A stretch of 5,791 nucleotides of DNA from an uncultured Clostridia bacterium (GTDB lineage: Bacteria > Bacillota > Clostridia > Oscillospirales > Ruminococcaceae): positions 1-5,791 of the forward strand of contig CANDLP010000170.1 in NCBI GenBank assembly GCA_947385505.1, given 5' to 3'. Position numbers and translations under genes: made by a program. Under the pieces are notes generated by a model. It was not told where the DNA came from. It saw nothing but the letters and a program-made list of their open reading frames with translations, and did not search any database. Shown here in pieces: positions 1 to 5,791 of this stretch (its first letter is position 1; each line of letters starts with the position of its first letter).

Positions 1-600
1 AGCGATCTTTAATTCAGGCATATTTTTGCTTTCAACATATTCCCTTATCAGTTCCTTTTCTTCCTCGTCGTCGGTAAGCCGGGAAATAAGTATTTTAAAA
101 AACGCCCCGTCTCCGATTTCAAGTCGGAAATCTTCGGTTTCAAAGGTCTTTATTGCCTCCGCCGCAAGGTTAAGGACTTCCATGTCCGCTTTCTTTACAT
201 TTCCGCCGATTATTTCTATTCCGCTTTGGGTTATTTCATCATCCCGTCCGCTGTCTTTCGGATTTATCCTGAAAATATTCTGGCTGTAAAATAATTTTAA
301 AGGGTGTGTCTCGTCTTTCAGTCTTGTTGCCGCCAGTCTTGATATGGGCATGGTGGAGTCGGGGCGGATAACCATAAGCCTTCCCTTTCCGTCAGACAGC
401 TTATACATAGTTTCTTGCGCAAAATAACGGGATTTAAGCATAAAAACATCATAAAACTCTATTCCCGGAGTTATAACCTCGGAATAACCGTAGTTTTCAA
501 AAAGGCGTCTAAGCTTATCCTCGGCGGTACGTCTGGCTACGCTCTCGTCAAAAAGCAGATCCCTTGTACCCTCCGGCGTTATCAAATCATATTTTCTCAT
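1..600 (-). CDS. hisZ: ATP phosphoribosyltransferase regulatory subunit HisZ, N-terminal 200 residues (3' end outside window)
   Basis: HisZ is a catalytically inactive paralogue of histidyl-tRNA synthetase. It binds short-form HisG to make the active, histidine-feedback-controlled ATP phosphoribosyltransferase, the first step of cytoplasmic histidine synthesis. The reading frame is open from ATG at 600 to the window edge (200 codons). The protein begins MRKYDLITPEGTRDLLFDES, and TPEGTRD is the usual HisZ opening. A class II synthetase-like core follows: RPDSTMPISRLAATRL (about residues 79-94), then FYSQNIFRIN (104-113) and SGRDDEITQSGIEIIGG (117-133), matching motif 2 of the fold. The RPDSTMPI segment resembles HisZ rather than the RPEGT segment of true HisRS. 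Families are usually about 390-430 aa, so roughly half is present. The start is supported by an upstream purine-rich RBS and a promoter. It lies 138 bases after polC on the same strand. A divergent HisRS is the main alternative; the part that would exclude it (the RGLDYY-type motif and the C-terminal anticodon-binding domain) is outside the window. Confidence 0.87.
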   Translation of the reverse strand, partial: MRKYDLITPEGTRDLLFDESVARRTAEDKLRRLFENYGYSEVITPGIEFYDVFMLKSRYFAQETMYKLSDGKGRLMVIRPDSTMPISRLAATRLKDETHPLKLFYSQNIFRINPKDSGRDDEITQSGIEIIGGNVKKADMEVLNLAAEAIKTFETEDFRLEIGDGAFFKILISRLTDDEEEKELIREYVESKNMPELKIA

Positions 601-612
601 ATTTTTGTATAT

Positions 613-619
613 TCCCTTT
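613..619 (-). promoter_or_regulatory. Ribosome binding site of hisZ
   Basis: Read on the minus strand, AAAGGGA lies 12 bases before the hisZ ATG. The spacing is a little long, but no other start codon in this frame has a better site, so it supports the ATG at 600. The same octamer AAAGGGAA precedes polC. Confidence 0.6.
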
Positions 620-623
620 TGCT

Positions 624-633
624 CACTTTAGTG
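624..633 (-). promoter_or_regulatory. Small palindrome at the predicted hisZ transcription start (possible operator)
   Basis: The minus strand reads CACTAAAGTG, with arms CACT and AGTG around a two-base centre. It starts about 7 bases after the predicted -10 box, so it would cover roughly +1 to +10 of the transcript, a position where a bound repressor would block initiation. The arms are only 4 bp and do not extend outward, so chance is a real possibility. No regulator can be named from the sequence. Confidence 0.2.
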
Positions 634-640
634 TAGTAAT

Positions 641-669
641 ATAATACCACATTATTTCAGAGAAGTCAA
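641..669 (-). promoter_or_regulatory. Sigma-A-type promoter driving hisZ
   Basis: On the minus strand a -35 box TTGACT (664-669) is separated by exactly 17 bases from a -10 box TATTAT (641-646). The -10 is preceded by TGG, giving an extended -10 (TGn). Each box differs from the consensus at one position. The expected transcription start is near 634, giving a leader of about 33 bases before the hisZ ATG. The surrounding DNA is AT-rich. The leader is too short for a T-box or riboswitch. Confidence 0.75.
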
Positions 670-738
670 GCGTTCATTCAAAGCTTTGTCAATGCTACCA
701 AAAATTTTAAACATAAAGCATAGAATTAGTGTGATAAA

Positions 739-3700
739 TCAAAAGAAGGTCATTTGAGCCGATTTGTCCAATCCCTCAAACACGTTCATATCCTCCAATT
801 TCTGCATAACGGATTTGTTTATTCCGCTCTCTATCTGAATATCTTCCACGCTGACATAATTATTTTTACTGATGGTATCCTTTAAGCTTCTTGCCGCATT
901 TTCACCGCAGCCGTCTATCGCCAAAAGTGGAAGTCTCAGATCACCCTTTTCTATAACGTATTTTGTGGCGTCACTCTTAAGATAATGAACGGGCAGGAAA
1001 TTTATCCCCCTGTTCATCATCTCATAGATAAGAAGATATGCTTCCACCATTGACTGCTCCTTGGCGCTTGAGTCGGGATTGGACTGTATTTGTTGTATAC
1101 GGCTTTTCACCGCGCTTTTTCCGCCCATTACGGTTTTGATCTCAATATTTTCCGTATGTTTTGTAAGTATCGCGGCATAAAATTCGGAGGGGCGGTTGAC
1201 CTTGAACCAGCCTAATTTTACCGCGCCGGTAACGTAAGCTGCGGCGTGAGCCTTAGGGAACATATACTTTATTTTTTTACAGCTTTCAACGTACCAATCG
1301 GGCACATTATTTTCCTTGAAGGCATTGTAAATGGTATCGTCAAAAAGCTTTTTCGCATTGCCCTTACGGGTTATTTCCATTATTTTAAAAGCAAGACCCG
1401 GCTCCACGCCCTTATGCATAAGGTAAACCATTATATTGTCGCGGGTACCTATTACCTCGGAAATAGTACAAGTGCCGTTAGCGATAAGATCCTTTGCGTT
1501 GCCCACATATACGTCTGTACCGTGGGAAAGTCCCGAAATCTGCAAAAGGTCGGAGAAAAGCTTGGGCTGTGAATCCTTAAGCATCTGTATGGTGAAGTTG
1601 GTTCCGAATTCGGGAAGACCGTAGGTGCCCAAAGGAAGCAAAACGGGGTCTTCTTCCTCAAATTTAAGCGCTTTTGTAGAGGTGAAAAGGCTTATAACAT
1701 CTTTGTCGGAAACGGGTACGTCCGCTATCTTTATCCCCGTGCTGTCCTCGAGATGCTTATAAAGGGTTGGAACATCGTGTCCCAGCTCGTCCAGCTTAAG
1801 TATGGTATCGTGCAAAGCGTGGAAGTCAAAGTGAGTTGTTATAACACCCTTTGTAGCGTCATCGGCGGGTCTTTGTACAGGCGAAAAGTCATATATCTCG
1901 TAAGCGTCGGGAACTACTACCATTCCCCCCGGATGTTGCGAAGTGGTGCGCTTTACTCCCGTAAAACCGAGAGAAAGTCGGGTCATTTCGGCGTTATTGT
2001 AAACCGTTCCCCGTTCCGCGGCATATTTTTTTACAAATCCGAAAGCGGTTTTTTCCTGTATGGCGGAAATTGTACCCGCTTTGAAAACATGATCTTTACC
2101 GAAAAGCTCTTCGGTATAACGGTGAGACTGCGCCTGATATTCGCCGCTGAAATTAAGATCTATATCGGGAGCCTTATCGCCTTTGAATCCGAGAAAGGTT
2201 TCAAAGGGAATATCGTGTCCGTCGCATTCCATAGGAGTACCGCATTCGGGACAGTTTTTAGGGGGCAAATCATAGCCCGACTGTACCGTACCGTCGGTTA
2301 TAAATTCGGTATGGCGGCATTTTCCGCACCTGTAATGGGGCGGAAGGGGGTTTACCTCTGAAATACCCGACATTGTGGCTACAAGAGAGGAGCCTACCGA
2401 ACCTCTTGAACCTACCGCGTAGCCGCATTCATTGGATTTATGCACTAATTTCTGAGCAATCATATAAAGCACGGAAAATCCGTATTTTATGATTGCGTCA
2501 AGCTCCTTTTTAAGGCGGTCCTTTACCGTATCTGGAAGCTCGTCGCCGTATAGCTCGTGAGCCTTGTTCCAGCAAAGATCCTGAAGCTCCTGTTCCGCCC
2601 CCTCGATAAAGGGAGTGTAGGTTCCTTTGGGTATGGGTCGTATATCTTCCACCATATCGGCTATTTTATTGGTATTAGTCACTACCACCTCAAGAGCCTT
2701 TTCCTCTCCGAGATAAGAAAATTCCTCCAACATTTCATCGGTAGTGCGGAAATACAATGGCGCCTGCTGCCCTGCGTCGGTATAACCCTGCCCAGCCTGC
2801 AATATCTCTCTGAAAACGGCGTCGCTTTTATTCATAAAGTGAACGTCGCAGGTAGCCACAACGGGCTTGTTCAGCTTCTCGCCAAGCTGTACGATCTTAC
2901 GGTTATAATCCTTAAGCACCTCTTCGGAGGAAACCTTGTTTTCTCTGAGCAAAAAGTTATTGTTGCCTATGGGCTGAATTTCCAAAAAGTCGTAGAAAGA
3001 GGCTATTTCTTCAATGCTTTCTTCCGATTTTCCGTTAAGTATAGCCTGATACAGCTCGCCCGCCTCGCAAGCGCTGCCGATAATAAGCCCCTCCCTATGG
3101 TTTTTTAGCTCCGACATGGGTATACGGGGCTTTTTCTGAAAATAATCAAGGTTTGAGAAGGAAATAAGCTTGTAAAGATTCTTAAGTCCCGTATTGTTTT
3201 TGGCTATAATGATCTGGTGATAGGTGGGCATTTTCTTAACGTCCACATTGCCTAAGACTATATTAAGATCGCCTAACTTTTCGATTGCTCTTCCCTTCTG
3301 TGAAAGCTCTATAAGCTTTATAAAAATATTCGCCAGCATTTTGGCGTCGTCAATGGCTCTGTGATGGTTAAAATCCCCAAGCCCGAACTCATTCGCCATA
3401 GCGTCAAGGGTGTGTTTTTTCTTATTGGGAATTGCCGCGCGGCAAAGCTTTAAACTGTCGATAGCGGAGCTTCGGTAATTTATCTTGTTCCTTTCACAAG
3501 CTATTCTTATAAAAGAGGTATCAAAATCCGAATTATGGGCGATAAGAGGGGCGTCGCCGCAAAAATCCAAAAACTTTCTCACCGCTTCACCCTCGGAGGG
3601 GGCGTCTTCCACCATTGCGTCGGTTATCCCCGTAAGCTCGGTTATATTTTCGGGAATAGGGCGTTCGGGGTTCACAAAGGTGCCGAATTCCTCCGCTATT

Positions 3701-5160
3701 TCCATATTTCTAAGCTTTACCGCCCCGATTTCGGTGATACGGTCGGTTTCTCTGGAAAGTCCGGTGGTTTCTATATCAAAAACTATTATTTCATCGTTTA
3801 TGGAACGGTTTGTACAGCCCTCTACCAAGGAATGCCCGTCGTTTACAAAATACGCTTCCATTCCGAACAGAAGCTTGAATTTTGTTTCGGGGTTATTTTT
3901 TCGTATATCGTTCAAGGCGTTCATTGCGTCGGGATAAGCCTGTACATTGCCGTGATCGGTTATGGCAACAGCCTTGTGTCCCCAATTGAACGCGCGTTTT
4001 ACCAAATCGCCCGCAGGAGTTATGGCGTCAAGGTCGGACATATTGGTGTGCATATGAAGCTCAACGCGCTTTACGGGAGCGTTGTCGGTTTTTTCCTTTT
4101 TCTTTACCCGCATTATTGACTTCGGATCAACGTAAAGGGACTTTGTAAAATCGTCCAGCTTAACATCGCCGTTCACTAAAAGAACCGTCCCCTTTTTTAC
4201 AAAGCCGTAGTCGCTAAGCTTGTCCGACGGGGTAAACAGCCTCAATATCTGAGAGTTGGTGTAATCGGTAAAAAAAGCGGTTAATATAACAAATTCGCCG
4301 TTTTTTATTGTTTTTTCCTCAACGCTGAATACTTCACCCCAAAGGGTCACGTTATTTACGGCTTCGTAAATGTCCCTCATCTCAGACGGGGTATCATTTA
4401 TTGCTTTACCGGCAATAAGCTCCGCTTCGGAGCAGAGATATTCGCTTTCAAACATCAAAGGCATTTTTTCCGGCTCTGATAAAATGTTAAGCCGCGCTCT
4501 ACGTTGAGGTTTTCCGTTTCCCTCTCCTCCCCCGTTGCCGCCGTTCTTTGAATAACCTCCTCCGTATCCGCCGCTTTTAACGGAGGAAGGAGGGGGCGCG
4601 GGTTCGGAAGGCATGAAGGCTTCGGGGGGAGGAGGGGGAAGTCCCGCGTCGTCAAGCCTGAGCTTTTCCTCCCTGTTTTCTATATCCACCGTCTTTACAC
4701 CGTCAAAAATTATATTTATATCCACGTCAAAGTATCCTTTGGCGTACTTTTCTATTTCCTTGTCAATATGCCCTTCGGATAAAATATCGGCTCCGCCGTT
4801 TTTAAGGGTTATCTCATATGTATCGTCTCCCTCTGAAATTTCGGCGTTTTTAAGGTAACCGTTGATCTTTCCCGTAAGAGAGGGCTTTGCGTGAAGCAGA
4901 TCAATAATATGATATATTCTCTCCGAAGAAAACAAAACGGAAGGATATTTCGGAAATATCTCCGCCGACTTTATTTCAAGATTTTCTTTAATTTTCTCCG
5001 CCGCTGACAAGATCAGCGACGATTCAGGCACATCGTCCATTGAAAGCTGAAGTAAAAGTCCCTTGCTCACGCTGTTGTAAATAATGGACAATACCTGACC
5101 TTCACCCGTTATTTCATCAAATTCAATATTGACAAACAAATCCTTTAATTTTTTTGACAT
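739..5160 (-). CDS. polC: DNA polymerase III alpha subunit, Gram-positive type PolC
   Basis: PolC is the replicative C-family DNA polymerase of low-GC Gram-positives, with polymerase and 3'-5' proofreading activities, acting at the fork on the sliding clamp. Length is 1473 aa against about 1437 in Bacillus subtilis. Domains in order: N-terminal domain (about 1-165); Pro/Gly-rich linker (170-223); OB fold (about 271-349); PHP first part (about 363-456) with H369, H371, D378, H403 and E435; inserted DnaQ-type exonuclease (about 457-620) with D462/E464, D547 and H600/D605; PHP second part with H648, C698, D772 and H774; palm motif GSRGSVGSS (917-925); zinc finger C945-C948-C970-C973; catalytic aspartates D999, D1001 (PDIDLNF) and D1124 (KLDELGHD); FPKAHAAAY (1301-1309); helix-hairpin-helix near 1414-1426; C-terminal clamp-binding QMTFF. 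All key residues are present and the frame is unbroken, ending in TGA. I prefer the ATG at 5160 (MSKKLKDLF) because AAAGGG sits 7 bases upstream. An in-frame ATG at 5196 would add 12 residues but overlaps ispG by 20 bases and has no RBS. Confidence 0.98.
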   Translation of the reverse strand: MSKKLKDLFVNIEFDEITGEGQVLSIIYNSVSKGLLLQLSMDDVPESSLILSAAEKIKENLEIKSAEIFPKYPSVLFSSERIYHIIDLLHAKPSLTGKINGYLKNAEISEGDDTYEITLKNGGADILSEGHIDKEIEKYAKGYFDVDINIIFDGVKTVDIENREEKLRLDDAGLPPPPPEAFMPSEPAPPPSSVKSGGYGGGYSKNGGNGGGEGNGKPQRRARLNILSEPEKMPLMFESEYLCSEAELIAGKAINDTPSEMRDIYEAVNNVTLWGEVFSVEEKTIKNGEFVILTAFFTDYTNSQILRLFTPSDKLSDYGFVKKGTVLLVNGDVKLDDFTKSLYVDPKSIMRVKKKEKTDNAPVKRVELHMHTNMSDLDAITPAGDLVKRAFNWGHKAVAITDHGNVQAYPDAMNALNDIRKNNPETKFKLLFGMEAYFVNDGHSLVEGCTNRSINDEIIVFDIETTGLSRETDRITEIGAVKLRNMEIAEEFGTFVNPERPIPENITELTGITDAMVEDAPSEGEAVRKFLDFCGDAPLIAHNSDFDTSFIRIACERNKINYRSSAIDSLKLCRAAIPNKKKHTLDAMANEFGLGDFNHHRAIDDAKMLANIFIKLIELSQKGRAIEKLGDLNIVLGNVDVKKMPTYHQIIIAKNNTGLKNLYKLISFSNLDYFQKKPRIPMSELKNHREGLIIGSACEAGELYQAILNGKSEESIEEIASFYDFLEIQPIGNNNFLLRENKVSSEEVLKDYNRKIVQLGEKLNKPVVATCDVHFMNKSDAVFREILQAGQGYTDAGQQAPLYFRTTDEMLEEFSYLGEEKALEVVVTNTNKIADMVEDIRPIPKGTYTPFIEGAEQELQDLCWNKAHELYGDELPDTVKDRLKKELDAIIKYGFSVLYMIAQKLVHKSNECGYAVGSRGSVGSSLVATMSGISEVNPLPPHYRCGKCRHTEFITDGTVQSGYDLPPKNCPECGTPMECDGHDIPFETFLGFKGDKAPDIDLNFSGEYQAQSHRYTEELFGKDHVFKAGTISAIQEKTAFGFVKKYAAERGTVYNNAEMTRLSLGFTGVKRTTSQHPGGMVVVPDAYEIYDFSPVQRPADDATKGVITTHFDFHALHDTILKLDELGHDVPTLYKHLEDSTGIKIADVPVSDKDVISLFTSTKALKFEEEDPVLLPLGTYGLPEFGTNFTIQMLKDSQPKLFSDLLQISGLSHGTDVYVGNAKDLIANGTCTISEVIGTRDNIMVYLMHKGVEPGLAFKIMEITRKGNAKKLFDDTIYNAFKENNVPDWYVESCKKIKYMFPKAHAAAYVTGAVKLGWFKVNRPSEFYAAILTKHTENIEIKTVMGGKSAVKSRIQQIQSNPDSSAKEQSMVEAYLLIYEMMNRGINFLPVHYLKSDATKYVIEKGDLRLPLLAIDGCGENAARSLKDTISKNNYVSVEDIQIESGINKSVMQKLEDMNVFEGLDKSAQMTFF
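4492..4653 (-). other. Proline-rich then glycine-rich low-complexity linker within PolC
   Basis: Residues 170-223 hold five consecutive prolines (175-179), a second proline cluster (PAPPP, 187-191), and then a Gly/Asn/Tyr/Ser stretch (197-216) ending in a basic patch, KPQRRAR (217-223). The composition predicts a disordered tether between the N-terminal domain and the OB fold. In the B. subtilis protein this position, as I recall it, is a charged Glu/Lys-rich segment, so both the length and the character differ here. On the plus strand the same DNA is strongly G-rich. Confidence 0.85.
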
Positions 5161-5167
5161 TGATTTT

Positions 5168-5173
5168 CCCTTT
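5168..5173 (-). promoter_or_regulatory. Ribosome binding site deciding the polC start
   Basis: AAAGGG on the minus strand lies 7 bases before the ATG at 5160, within the 16-base gap between the ispG stop (TAG, 5177-5179) and polC. The competing ATG at 5196 is preceded by GCGTTAATAG, which has no Shine-Dalgarno match. This is the main evidence for the 1473-residue PolC. Confidence 0.75.
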
Positions 5174-5176
5174 CGG

Positions 5177-5791
5177 CTACATCCTTTTGATTTCATCTAT
5201 TAACGCGGTCAAAAGCTTGTCCTCGGGAACCTTGCTTATGATCTCGCCCTTTTTAAAGATAAGACCTTCGCCTTTTCCCCCCGCTATTCCTATATCCGCT
5301 TCCCTTGCTTCACCGGGTCCGTTGACCACGCAGCCCATAACCGCTATCTTTATTTTTTTGTTTATATCTGCCGTAAGTTTTTCCACTTCATGCGCTAAAC
5401 CGATAAGATCTATCTGCGTCCTGCCGCAGGTGGGGCAGGATACGATCTCCACAGAGTTTTTTCCTTTTCCCACAGCGGTCAGAATATCCTTTGCCGCCTT
5501 TATCTCCAACAACGGGTCTTCCGTAAGGGATACTCTTATCGTATCCCCTATCCCGTCGCAAAGCAGCGACCCTATCCCCACAGCGGATTTTATTATTCCC
5601 ATTCTTTCGGTGCCCGCTTCGGTTACGCCTAAATGAAGAGGATAATCGCATATTTTATCAAGCTTTCTGTAAGCTTCGATCATAACGGGAACGGACGACG
5701 CCTTTATGGAAATGACTGTATCCCGAAAATCGCAGTCCTCCAATATTTTAACGTGTTTCATCGCGCTTTCCACAAGGGCGTCGGCGCAAGG
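5177..5791 (-). CDS. ispG: 4-hydroxy-3-methylbut-2-enyl diphosphate synthase IspG (GcpE), C-terminal 204 residues (5' end outside window)
   Basis: IspG performs the penultimate step of the MEP isoprenoid pathway in the cytoplasm, reductively opening methylerythritol cyclodiphosphate to HMBPP using a 4Fe-4S cluster. The frame is open from the window edge to TAG at 5177-5179. It carries the TIM-barrel segment [16 protein letters not shown] and the C-terminal cluster-binding domain. The cluster ligands are all visible: SCPTCGRT gives two cysteines (codons 5435-5437 and 5426-5428), [11 protein letters not shown] gives the third (5330-5332), and the glutamate seven residues later (5309-5311) is the known fourth ligand. 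The Cys-X2-Cys, 32-residue and 7-residue spacings fit the family. The usual length is about 350 aa in related bacteria, so roughly 150 N-terminal residues are missing at the edge. There is no start in view; a GTG at 5773 is internal, since coding continues past it. It is 16 bases upstream of polC and probably co-transcribed with it. In many Firmicutes the preceding genes are dxr and rseP, which cannot be checked here. Confidence 0.97.
   Translation of the reverse strand, partial: PCADALVESAMKHVKILEDCDFRDTVISIKASSVPVMIEAYRKLDKICDYPLHLGVTEAGTERMGIIKSAVGIGSLLCDGIGDTIRVSLTEDPLLEIKAAKDILTAVGKGKNSVEIVSCPTCGRTQIDLIGLAHEVEKLTADINKKIKIAVMGCVVNGPGEAREADIGIAGGKGEGLIFKKGEIISKVPEDKLLTALIDEIKRM

Noticed and set aside
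26..636. Plus-strand open frames opposite hisZ (26-289 and 415-636)
   Set aside because: The minus-strand HisZ reading is continuous and has family motifs; these short frames have none.
680..689. Perfect 10-bp palindrome CAAAGCTTTG in the polC-hisZ gap
   Set aside because: It does not extend beyond 10 bp and lies upstream of the -35 box in AT-rich DNA. There is no support for a regulator site beyond chance.
692..721. Possible hairpin after polC (ATGCT/AGCAT arms, 20-base loop)
   Set aside because: The stem is only 5 bp with a long AT-rich loop and no following T-run, so it does not qualify as an intrinsic terminator.
601..738. T-box or riboswitch leader for histidine genes
   Set aside because: The whole gap is 138 bases, the predicted leader is about 33 bases, and no specifier-loop or T-box consensus sequence is visible.
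1753..2361. 202-codon open frame on the plus strand, antisense to polC
   Set aside because: It lies wholly opposite the conserved PolC catalytic core, has no recognisable domain or supporting RBS, and is explained by the codon bias of the real gene.
2557..4119. Further plus-strand open frames opposite the polC exonuclease and PHP regions (2557-3108, 3485-3937, 3535-4119)
   Set aside because: They are mutually overlapping, antisense to a highly conserved protein, and show no domain features. They are reading-frame shadows.
1..5791. Mobile element, CRISPR array, toxin-antitoxin or defence island
   Set aside because: No transposase, direct-repeat array, tRNA or small paired ORFs are seen. Nearly all bases are accounted for by three housekeeping genes on one strand.

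Overview
The window looks like a chromosomal housekeeping segment from a low-to-moderate GC Gram-positive bacterium, most likely a Clostridia-type Firmicute. The main evidence is a full-length PolC, the Gram-positive-type replicative DNA polymerase with an exonuclease inserted in its PHP domain, lying directly downstream of ispG. The ispG-polC pairing is common in Clostridia and related Firmicutes. Assignment below class level is inference.

All three genes are on the minus strand, so transcription runs from high to low coordinates. At the right edge (5177-5791) is the C-terminal part of ispG, a 4Fe-4S enzyme of the non-mevalonate isoprenoid pathway. After a 16-base gap with a clear ribosome binding site comes polC (739-5160, 1473 aa), which fills most of the window. 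It appears intact, with N-terminal domain, OB fold, split PHP domain, DnaQ-like proofreading exonuclease, zinc finger, palm/fingers catalytic core, helix-hairpin-helix region and a C-terminal clamp-binding tail. A 138-base AT-rich gap (601-738) follows, with a strong sigma-A-type promoter and no convincing terminator. The 5' half of hisZ (1-600), the regulatory subunit of ATP phosphoribosyltransferase in histidine biosynthesis, then runs off the left edge.

ispG and polC are probably co-transcribed. hisZ has its own promoter and probably begins a histidine operon that continues beyond the window. I see no mobile element, CRISPR array, tRNA, rRNA or defence system, and no sign of a new biological system. 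The points worth a second look are a proline/glycine-rich linker inside PolC, the complete set of PHP metal ligands, and the well-formed hisZ promoter, which has no room for a T-box leader and carries a small palindrome near the predicted transcription start.
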